11,302 bases of DNA, taken from Candidatus Bathyarchaeota archaeon. GTDB taxonomy: Archaea > Thermoproteota > Bathyarchaeia > Bathyarchaeales > Bathycorpusculaceae. Of the stretch, positions 1-6,353 are shown in pieces (positions within the stretch are counted from its first letter, which is position 1; each line of letters begins with the position of its first letter). The DNA lies in assembly GCA_018396615.1 (NCBI GenBank), contig JAGTQT010000043.1, forward strand, positions 1 to 11,302, read 5' to 3'. The position numbers and the translations under genes were made by a program. The notes beneath the pieces are model-generated. The model was not told the DNA's origin, made no database searches, and saw nothing but the letters and a program-made list of their open reading frames with translations.

Positions 1-39
1 ATACGTGTATGTAAGGTTTTGCGTTTCAATTAATGCCAT
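1..39 (-). CDS. ABC transporter ATP-binding protein, N-terminal fragment (cut by window edge)
   Basis: Only 13 codons are visible, reading MALIETQNLTYTY, and the frame stays open to base 1. This opening matches the usual first beta strand of ABC ATPases, a pattern of the form M-x-x-x-E-x-x-N-L-T/S-Y-x-Y. It is especially like the cobalt/nickel/ECF-type CbiO/EcfA group, where the second Tyr stacks on the ATP adenine. The Walker A and all later motifs lie outside the window. The ATG at 37-39 is the first possible start, because an in-frame TGA lies six codons upstream. The gene follows the DHH gene by 50 bases on the same strand, and a weak A+T-rich box (minus-strand CTTAAATG, 77-84) could serve as its promoter. 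Family is likely; substrate cannot be judged. Confidence 0.5.
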   Translation of the reverse strand, partial: MALIETQNLTYTY

Positions 40-89
40 CGAGTGGGCGCCTTCTCAATGTATGCGTTTTCAGTATCATTTAAGAGTAG

Positions 90-1088
90 CTACTTGTTTG
101 TGGTTAACAGTTTTTCCTTCAGAAGACGTATTGAATGCTTAAGCGCTAGCTCTATCTCGCCTACGCCGTTAACTCCTGCCGCGGTGACGTGTCCACCACC
201 CATGCCATGAAGATGTTCTCCAAGCGGTTTCGCTATGTCCTTGCCTAAATGAATCCCTGTTTTCTCGTGAAAGTCAGCGGTGCAGCGAAGGCTAACTTCT
301 ATTTTCTCGTTCTGCTTTCCAGCCACAACTGCAACGTTAGCGCCAAGCTCTATCAAGGCTCTTGCGGCAGAAGCCTGAAAGGCGCTTACATGCGATACCG
401 CGATTATCCATTGATTTACTCTAAACAGTTTGACTCTTCTTGAAGCTTTCAATCGGGCAACTCTCTCAGAGAAATCCATCGGTAAAGAGAGTAGCGAAAG
501 AGTCTCTTGCGCGTTCACGCCGGCATCGACGAGCTCCGCAACAGTTTTCAAGGTTGACGAATTAGCTATGACAAAGTGGCGAGTGTCAAAGGCGATGCCT
601 AAGAATAGGGCCTTAGCCTCGTCTATGGTTGGCTTGATGTTTGCTTGCTTGTAAAGGTCATACACGATTTCACATGTTGAGGAGGCTTGCTCGTTTGTTA
701 TGCATATTTTGGTTATCTTCTCTGTTTCTGGGTGAACCGCATGATGGTCTATCACTATAATCGGCGCCTTTGAAGCTTTCACTTTATCTGCCAAGCCTTC
801 GAGCTGCTGAACAGTATTCGTGTCCAGAAGCACAATTACATCGGCGCCGTCTATGTTAGGCTGGGTTTTAACGTCTATCGGAAGGTGTTTGAGAACATGC
901 TTAGAAAGCCTGCTTATTCCCTGCGAAGCACCTATTTCAGCATTAACATTAGGAACGAGCTGTCTAAGCACGCCTGCAAAACCGTAGGCTGAACATATAG
1001 CGTCTGGATCAGCATTATGGTGACATAAGAGCGTAACTATTTTGGGCTTTAATTCTTCAAATAAAGCGATTATTTGCGCGACCGACAT
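90..1088 (-). CDS. DHH/DHHA1 family phosphoesterase (NrnA-like)
   Basis: 332 residues with the full set of DHH-superfamily metal motifs: CHHNADPDA at residues 22-30, Asp89 in VIVLLDT, the signature DHH at 114-116, and Asp168 in GIAFDTRH. The C-terminal substrate-binding DHHA1 domain ends with the glycine-rich GMGGGHVTAAGV at about 295-306. The family hydrolyses phosphodiester or phosphoanhydride bonds with Mn2+ (nanoRNA, pAp, cyclic dinucleotides, single-stranded nucleic acid). The length matches the two-domain NrnA/PDE group rather than the larger archaeal RecJ/GAN proteins, but the substrate is not readable from sequence. The ATG at 1086-1088 overlaps the end of the DUF3194 gene by 19 bases and has a GAGGG ribosome binding site at 1096-1100, which supports this start. 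It is probably cotranscribed with DUF3194 and prefoldin beta. No signal peptide or membrane segment is seen, so it should be cytoplasmic. Confidence 0.9.
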   Translation of the reverse strand: MSVAQIIALFEELKPKIVTLLCHHNADPDAICSAYGFAGVLRQLVPNVNAEIGASQGISRLSKHVLKHLPIDVKTQPNIDGADVIVLLDTNTVQQLEGLADKVKASKAPIIVIDHHAVHPETEKITKICITNEQASSTCEIVYDLYKQANIKPTIDEAKALFLGIAFDTRHFVIANSSTLKTVAELVDAGVNAQETLSLLSLPMDFSERVARLKASRRVKLFRVNQWIIAVSHVSAFQASAARALIELGANVAVVAGKQNEKIEVSLRCTADFHEKTGIHLGKDIAKPLGEHLHGMGGGHVTAAGVNGVGEIELALKHSIRLLKEKLLTTNK

Positions 1089-1384
1089 GCCAGTTCCCTC
1101 AAATGTTTTTCAGCCGACGCGAAGGCTCTAGCTACGGCTTCTTCAGCAAGCTTTTTTGCGTCATGAGTCTTAAAGGAGGGCGAAAGCAGCAGATCCACGT
1201 CGACTGTTAGTCTGACAGGCATTATCTGGTCAACTTCTGCCGCAACATCCAGTTTCTCAATAAGCTTCAGAGGAACTTGTGACTGGATATGCTTCCGCGC
1301 GGATTCTTCAGCAATTAAGCATAGCTCTTCAATCTGTTCGCTTGATAACTCGGAGATTCCGAACTCTTGCAAGGTTTTCACCAA
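1070..1384 (-). CDS. DUF3194 family protein
   Basis: 104 residues, small and rich in Glu, Ala, Leu and Lys. The first half is predicted helical (SSEQIEELCLIAEESARKHI). A short beta-rich middle follows (VRLTVDVDLLL), then a helical C-terminus. This composition and the position directly between a prefoldin beta gene and a DHH phosphoesterase fit DUF3194, a family of unknown function found in archaea. The context suggests a role linked to protein or RNA quality control, but that is inference only. The frame opens with TTG (1382-1384) followed at once by GTG (1379-1381); either could be the start, and the GTG gives the more usual initiation codon. The start lies 9 bases after the prefoldin stop and the 3' end overlaps the DHH gene by 19 bases, so the three genes form one operon. 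No cysteine cluster or membrane segment is present. Confidence 0.75.
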   Translation of the reverse strand: MVKTLQEFGISELSSEQIEELCLIAEESARKHIQSQVPLKLIEKLDVAAEVDQIMPVRLTVDVDLLLSPSFKTHDAKKLAEEAVARAFASAEKHLRELACRSRK

Positions 1385-1393
1385 GCCCAGCTT

Positions 1394-1765
1394 TTAGGGC
1401 TGCGGCTGCGAAACCGGGCTTAGATCTTGCTGAAGCTTTGACTGTATCTCCTTTAGCTGGGTACGTACCCGCTCTTCTTGTTTACCGATGACTGTTGCCC
1501 GAGTATTGAGGAGTTCCTTGCGCTCGTTCAACTCGGCAGTGACTTTTCCCTTTTCTGACTTTATCATAAGCGATCCTGTTGTCTTGTAGATTACTGCTTC
1601 TTCTCCCAGCTTCTGCAGTTCAGCCAGAGCCTGCTCAATCTGAGTAAGCTCGAGCTCTACTTGTTGCTTCTGCGCCATGATCGATTGAAGAGATTGCTGA
1701 AGTTGCTGAAATCTGAGCAAACGTTCTTGAACTTGAGGAGGAAGCTGCGAAATATCTTCACTCAC
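1394..1765 (-). CDS. pfdB: Prefoldin subunit beta
   Basis: 123 residues with the prefoldin beta layout. An N-terminal coiled-coil helix at about residues 10-55 is rich in Gln and Leu (LLRFQQLQQSLQSIMAQKQQ). A beta-hairpin core follows at about 56-80, containing the family-typical VIYKTTGSLMIK. A second coiled-coil helix spans about 80-115. The tail is short and Gln/Pro-rich. In archaea two alpha and four beta subunits form a jellyfish-shaped cytosolic co-chaperone that hands unfolded proteins to the thermosome. The GTG at 1763-1765 is the start: an in-frame TGA lies two codons upstream and no ATG precedes it. The gene leads the prefoldin - DUF3194 - DHH operon; no upstream operon partner is intact in the 196-base gap, so transcription probably starts there. 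Confidence 0.93.
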   Translation of the reverse strand: MSEDISQLPPQVQERLLRFQQLQQSLQSIMAQKQQVELELTQIEQALAELQKLGEEAVIYKTTGSLMIKSEKGKVTAELNERKELLNTRATVIGKQEERVRTQLKEIQSKLQQDLSPVSQPQP

Positions 1766-1800
1766 GTGTCATCCATCCGCACAGCAACTAGTCCAAGCCC

Positions 1801-1971
1801 TTAATTAAGCATTCCCCAAGGGGTCATTATTTGATCAATGTACATCGTTTCAGAATCGGGGACTACGCTATAATCTTTATAGTTAAACTTACCAAAACCA
1901 CTCCGTCCTACAGTTTGAATTGTGCTGGATCTTTTTGATTTGGCTGTGTTGTCATGGGAATTTAGCCAGCG
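1801..1971 (-). other. Unexplained open frame in the gap before prefoldin beta
   Basis: The 196-base gap 1766-1961 holds no recognised gene. One minus-strand frame is open for 56 codons ending in TAA at 1801-1803, and has no ATG, GTG or TTG until an ATG at 1843-1845, which would give a 14-residue peptide (MYIDQIMTPWGMLN). Reading past the TAA, the same frame continues to a TGA at 1762-1764 that overlaps the prefoldin GTG as GTGA. The translated stretch looks protein-like (for example GRSGFGKFNYKDYSVV) but I do not recognise it. It may be a decayed 3' end of an earlier operon gene, a leader peptide, or chance. Confidence 0.25.
1875..1882 (-). promoter_or_regulatory. Possible TATA box of the prefoldin operon
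   Basis: The minus strand reads CTATAAAG here, inside a longer A+T-rich run (TTAACTATAAAGATTATAG). A start site about 25 bases downstream would fall near 1850-1855, leaving a leader of roughly 85-90 bases before the GTG of prefoldin beta. No convincing BRE purine stretch precedes it, so this is a weak call based on position and base content. Confidence 0.25.
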
Positions 1972-3414
1972 CTATGTATCACTTTCCAGAAAAACATTAT
2001 AGAGGTGCTCGCAGCTAAGCGATCCAAGCAACTTACCGTAAATCTGTTGTTCGTATAATCCCAACTGGAAACCACCAGCGACTCACCACTTTGTAAAGCT
2101 GAAGATGATATTATCGTTAGACTAACACTGTCATATGGACTAAAAAATCTCGCCTGTACAGTAACGTTATACGAGCCGGCTGATATTATTGCCCAACCAG
2201 AGTTTCCTTCAAGGTTCTCAAACCCCGCGATAGTATCATTTGAAATTGAGCCGTAGATTGCAGGATTTATCCATAGATCAGTCTGATTACCATCAGAGAC
2301 GACACTTGCGCTACCAGCTATTGTGGGGTTTACCCAAGTAACTTTATAGTTTGTATGTTGACTTTTTATGTATCCCTCTTCATAACTCCAAAAATACGGC
2401 GAAATAAATGTTACACAATACGAATCACCTATATCTATCCATCGATAGCTATATCCGTGGTCAACGCCTCCAAAGTGAAGATGATTGAAAACAAGGTTGC
2501 GGCCAGACCATATTACTACACCGTAAAAGTCTTCATCAGTCTGAGTAGTCGGATTATTCATTAGTATTGAATTAAAAACAATATCATTGATCCAGCAGTT
2601 ACCTCTTGTTCCGTTACGAGCTACAATAAATGGAAAACCTTTTGCTCCATTAGGATCACTGTCCATCGCCTTCGATATACGACCGTACATATTAGAAAAT
2701 ACCGCGTCTCCAGCATGAAAATTGTCCCAATTAGCGTATAAACACAACAGCCCTCCACCAGCACTATTAACATGTGTTACCGTCGTCTCAAGGAAATTCT
2801 CAAGATTTATAGCATGCTTATTGCCGTCGTGATTAAGAATGTTTACGCTTTCTATCAGCAAATCTTCGACATTGAAATAGTTTCCGCCATCAGTAGCTAT
2901 ACCATCACCCGTCGGGGAAGTTTCAAACCAAATTCCCAAATTTTTAATGACAATTCCGCTTATATTAGAACCACTAATTAAAATCCCATTCTGTCCAGAA
3001 CGTGGCTTAATTACTGTTCCGTATAATGCTAAGGGTTGTGACCATTGAGGGGGACTAGAAAATGATGAGCCTTCTCCTTCAATTATTAATCCATTTCGAG
3101 TTATAACTATTGTCCCATCATAATATCCTTTCTTAAGAAATATTTTTCCTCCATTAGTCGATAAATTGTTCATGCATGAACTTATCAAACGTGTAAAGTT
3201 TGGTGAGCTATATTCAATTTCTCCATTGGCATTTTTGGCAAAATAATAGGTACCATCCCTCCAAACTGTGAACGAAGCAGCGCTTGGGTATATGCCACCC
3301 GTTGATGGCGTGTAAAATTGAAAATATCTGAGTAAAGATAAATACCAATGTCGCGGTCACGATCATTAGTAAAACGATAATTCCAAACAATTTTCTTCTC
3401 GAAATTTCCATCAC
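1962..3414 (-). CDS. Membrane-anchored right-handed beta-helix (pectin-lyase-like) surface protein, frameshifted
   Basis: This is one gene split over two frames. The first frame starts at GTG 3414 or ATG 3411, behind an AGGAG site near 3421-3425. It encodes a positively charged N-terminus and a hydrophobic anchor (MEISRRKLFGIIVLLMIVTA and on to about residue 33), then stops at 3214. The second frame, open from 3356, encodes FYTPSTGGIYPSAASFTVW, then RDGTYYFAKNANGEIEY, and runs on without a break into the main body, ending at TAA 1962. Removing one T from either T4 run (3314-3317 or 3321-3324) joins them into about 483 residues. The body carries repeated short beta strands with Asn, Gly and Ile (GIVIKNLGIW, NVEDLLIESVNIL, NLVFNHLHFGG, VTWVNPTIAG), as in pectin-lyase-like beta helices. 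A C-terminal beta-sandwich-like segment of about 70 residues follows. No catalytic residues can be assigned, so glycan binding or cleavage is only a guess. A body-only start would be the TTG at 3188, which lacks the anchor. Base content is more A+T-rich than the flanking operons. Confidence 0.75.
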
Positions 3415-3453
3415 CCAACAGCTCCTTTTAACGAACTATTACCTAGTCATTTG

Positions 3454-3461
3454 AATAAAAG
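3454..3461 (-). promoter_or_regulatory. Possible TATA box for the beta-helix gene
   Basis: The minus strand reads CTTTTATT, preceded by the A-rich TGAAAAT, a BRE/TATA-like arrangement. A start site about 25 bases on would fall near 3432 and give a short leader before the GTG at 3414. TTGAA and TTCAA arms (3451-3455 and 3465-3469) flank the box. The rest of the gap 3419-3665 (247 bases) shows no gene or RNA on either strand. Confidence 0.22.
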
Positions 3462-3665
3462 ATTTTCAATGGTCTAAAATACTGTTAATTTACTTATCAT
3501 GAAAGGAACCTACATGTTTAGCATCATTAGCTGTGGAATCGCACTTTAAATCATAAAATACATCATATCCCTTAAATAAACAATATCTCCCAAGAGTATA
3601 CGTCCATGCAGATTAAACCAGCATCACTATGCGCAAACATTGCGTTCCGCTTTATTTCAGCCAAC

Positions 3666-5105
3666 CTAATTGGATGCTTGCCATTTTTCCTGAAGGAATT
3701 TCGGTATATCTGACGAGTCTCTTGGTCCCACAATGACCTGCCAGCCACTCAACTCCTCAATTTCGCCACTCAAACGAGCAGACTTGCCTGGGATTATAAG
3801 CTTCCTATGTTTTACCTTGTTTCCGACGCCTGAAGCTTCTATGGCATCAGCGACTTTTTCAGCCGTGAGTTTTCGACCTGCAACAGCGCTGTCTACCGCG
3901 ATTCCTTCAGTGTCCACAACAAGAAGGTAGGCATTTACTTTAGCGTTTTCGATGTCGGAAGCCACAGTATAGTACGTTAAGGCAAAGTTTGTCGTAAACA
4001 TCACAGGTGCATCTTCGCCGGGTGTGCCAAACACTTTCAGGCCTGGCTCAACAGCTACAGGCTTGCGTGGATCAGTATAGATGTTTTGACGTAAGACGAC
4101 AGGAGGCAGAAGCGCCCAGCCATCAGCATTATGAATGACTAGAATGTCTGCGAAACGCACTATCAGCATCGCCGCCAAGTATGCTTCTTTCCACTTTGCA
4201 AGCTCTTCTGGAGCGTCGCCCTTCTCTACCCAAGCTGTTAGAGGCACGCCCATGATTGGGAAGCCGAGAAGCTCGTCGCCATGTTTTATGGCGCTGCGGC
4301 GGATCATTGCAAAGTTGTTAAGCATGTCAGCCACGCCGTCGCCTGCAAAGGTTCCCGGGTCAAGCACGAGGTTCTCAACCCCATAGGCTATCAAGGTTTT
4401 GGCAAGCGACCTCAGCAGTTTCAGGTTGTTGGGCGCAAAAACTGTTAATGGACAGTTATACATCAGGGCGAGTTCAGCCATCTCTTTCCAGTTGCTGTCT
4501 GTCGCTGCATATAGAAGAGGTCTAGTCTTGGGCGTTGCCATCAACCCTGCTTCTAGAACGTTTGGGTTCAGCGAACACAGGATTAGTGGCAACTTCGTGT
4601 TTTCTGCTACTTTTTTCACAGCTGCCTTAAATTTATCTGGATCGTTTGATGTTGAGCGAACGGCTATCATGTTAAGTTTGAGTGTCTGTCCAATGTATTC
4701 AAAGCTGAACCCTTCCGTCTTCTTTACTCTGCTAAGTATCTCCTCGTCAGCCATCTCGTCAGTAACGTCTATGGCGATTGCGGTAGGGTTGAAATAGGCG
4801 AATTCATGGCGGTACATAACAAGCTTCCCGCCTATCTTCACGGCTTTATCTCCTTCGCCGATGGTGACTTCTTTTACTGGCGGCTTTAGCATGTCCTTTA
4901 GCTGGCTGTAGGCTTTCTCGTTTTCCTTCTTCAAGAGTGGTGCACACTGTTCTACGGTTAGTTCGCGGTTCACAAGCTTTGTGGCAAAAGCCATGCAGTT
5001 CTCTTCGCCGCATTCTTTGCAGTTTGTCTTAGGAAGAAGCTTGTAAACATCTATAGGACTTAGCTCCTTTATGCCTGCCTTGCCTTTGGCTTCTCTTTCG
5101 CTCAT
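3666..5105 (-). CDS. cdhE: ACDS gamma subunit, corrinoid/iron-sulfur protein large subunit
   Basis: 479 residues. The N-terminal cluster motif has Cys29, Cys32, Cys37 and Cys54 (C-x2-C-x4-C-x16-C, TNCKECGEENC), which binds the [4Fe-4S] cluster that reactivates the corrinoid. A TIM-barrel domain follows at about 90-320 (CSLNPNVLEAGL, VLDPGTF). The C-terminal corrinoid-binding domain spans about 325-479 and ends with the conserved VGPRDSSDIPKFLQ. With CdhD it forms the CFeSP, which takes methyl from a methyl-tetrahydropterin and delivers it to the A-cluster of CdhC; the complex is cytoplasmic. Length is normal for the archaeal protein. The ATG at 5103-5105 has a strong GGGGAG ribosome binding site about 8 bases upstream and lies 18 bases after the cdhD stop. 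It is the last gene of the operon; no clear terminator follows. No missing ligands or frame damage seen. Confidence 0.96.
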   Translation of the reverse strand: MSEREAKGKAGIKELSPIDVYKLLPKTNCKECGEENCMAFATKLVNRELTVEQCAPLLKKENEKAYSQLKDMLKPPVKEVTIGEGDKAVKIGGKLVMYRHEFAYFNPTAIAIDVTDEMADEEILSRVKKTEGFSFEYIGQTLKLNMIAVRSTSNDPDKFKAAVKKVAENTKLPLILCSLNPNVLEAGLMATPKTRPLLYAATDSNWKEMAELALMYNCPLTVFAPNNLKLLRSLAKTLIAYGVENLVLDPGTFAGDGVADMLNNFAMIRRSAIKHGDELLGFPIMGVPLTAWVEKGDAPEELAKWKEAYLAAMLIVRFADILVIHNADGWALLPPVVLRQNIYTDPRKPVAVEPGLKVFGTPGEDAPVMFTTNFALTYYTVASDIENAKVNAYLLVVDTEGIAVDSAVAGRKLTAEKVADAIEASGVGNKVKHRKLIIPGKSARLSGEIEELSGWQVIVGPRDSSDIPKFLQEKWQASN

Positions 5106-5123
5106 GTCTTACTCTCCCCAAAT

Positions 5124-6353
5124 CTAGATCTTTGCCGAAACCCATTCTACAAGCTTATCCGCGTTACCAGAACTTTGGCTCAACAACTGTTGCGTAACAT
5201 CTTTTAGCGTTTTTACGGCTGCTGGATGCATCATCATAAACAGGTCTACGCCCGCAAGCAGAAGAGTTAAAGCAGTTGTTACTTCCCAAAGTGGTCCTCG
5301 AAGCTCTCGGGGCTCCCATTCAGGAGCCATCTCCAGCCAAGCTTCTCTTGCAGCCCACGCGTTAGTTGTTCCAGAGGACATGGGATGCGCCAGCTCTGGG
5401 TCACCCATCAACGCTGCAAGTCTAGCTCTCTCCATGTTTGTGAAGGCGTAATCAAGACCGTAACCAAGCGCGGCTGTCGTTAAATCCATAACAATGCTTT
5501 CTTTTGGCAGAAAATCGTAAAGTCGACGGTTAAGCTCTCTTGCCATGTTAAGATCCATAGGCGTGAAAGAAAGTGCCACATGCCCATGCTTCTTTACAAA
5601 GCCCGCGCAGTGCTCCACATCCATGTCCCTAGTTATTGAACTTATCAGAAACCTCTCGCCAGAAAAAGTCTCGGCAATTTCCTCGAAAACAGCAGTGTCC
5701 TTAACAGGGTCTCCGCAGCCTCCGATAACGAGGGGAACGTCAACTGCTTGGGCAACTCTCTCAACTGTTTTAACTGCTTCCTTTGGAGAAGCATCTTTAA
5801 CGAGTGGATCTATGGTTATTAAGTGAATTGTCAAAAGATCGGCGCCGAACTTTTCAACTGCAAGCTTCGCCCAAGCCGCGGGGTCATCCAACACATCCTT
5901 CACATGCATCTTAACAGCTTTCGCCAAAGGAACTTTCATGTCAAAGACATCCACCGAAATTACTGGAGGATGCGGCATTGGTTTTTCAAAGCTGTAGAAC
6001 GCTGGTGCAACTTCGCCGCCTATAACGCATGTTTTTCCACGCGTTCCACCCTCGCTCTTTGTAGCACCCAACTTGACTTCGGCGACTTTGCCGGGATAGA
6101 TTTCTATTGGAGGAATAAAATCTGCTTCAAGTAACCCTGTTGGCTTAGCTTTCATAGGCACGATCAGTTTAGGTCTTGCAACTGCAGGTGCACTGATGGC
6201 GCCCGGCTGTATCCATATTTCTAGATCGCCCACATTCATTTCGAAATCTTCAAGCTCTATTTCCTGAAGCCTTGCCAGAAGCTCAAGCAAGTTCGGGCTT
6301 AATTTCAATCCTATGGTTTTCTCGTCTTTCTCATTTTTTGGCACTGCCTTCAC
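5124..6353 (-). CDS. cdhD: ACDS delta subunit, corrinoid/iron-sulfur protein small subunit
   Basis: 409 residues. An N-terminal segment of about 60 residues is followed by the TIM-barrel of the CFeSP small subunit. Family-typical stretches are GATKSEGGTRGKTCVIGGE (96-114), IGGCGDPVKDT (210-220), LTTAALGYGLDYAFTNMER (291-309) and MMHPAAV near 374-380. It pairs with CdhE and helps bind the corrinoid and present it for methyl transfer. No N-terminal Fe-S motif is expected here and none is seen. The longest start is GTG 6351-6353, overlapping cdhC by 23 bases. A second GTG three codons later (6342-6344) is preceded by GGTGA at the right distance and would give a 14-base overlap, so the true start may be 6344. 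Stop is TAG. The overlap with cdhC points to coupled translation. Confidence 0.95.
   Translation of the reverse strand: MKAVPKNEKDEKTIGLKLSPNLLELLARLQEIELEDFEMNVGDLEIWIQPGAISAPAVARPKLIVPMKAKPTGLLEADFIPPIEIYPGKVAEVKLGATKSEGGTRGKTCVIGGEVAPAFYSFEKPMPHPPVISVDVFDMKVPLAKAVKMHVKDVLDDPAAWAKLAVEKFGADLLTIHLITIDPLVKDASPKEAVKTVERVAQAVDVPLVIGGCGDPVKDTAVFEEIAETFSGERFLISSITRDMDVEHCAGFVKKHGHVALSFTPMDLNMARELNRRLYDFLPKESIVMDLTTAALGYGLDYAFTNMERARLAALMGDPELAHPMSSGTTNAWAAREAWLEMAPEWEPRELRGPLWEVTTALTLLLAGVDLFMMMHPAAVKTLKDVTQQLLSQSSGNADKLVEWVSAKI

Noticed and set aside
1814..1823. CCCCAAGGGG in the gap before prefoldin
   Set aside because: It is a four-base-pair stem with a two-base centre, too tight for a hairpin and too short to call an operator.
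3185..3418. A third minus-strand frame of 77 codons over the frameshift region
   Set aside because: It has no anchor or domain; the two neighbouring frames together explain the region as one gene.
3632..3644. Hairpin CGCAA-ACA-TTGCG downstream of cdhE as a terminator
   Set aside because: The stem is only five base pairs and no T-run follows on the minus strand.
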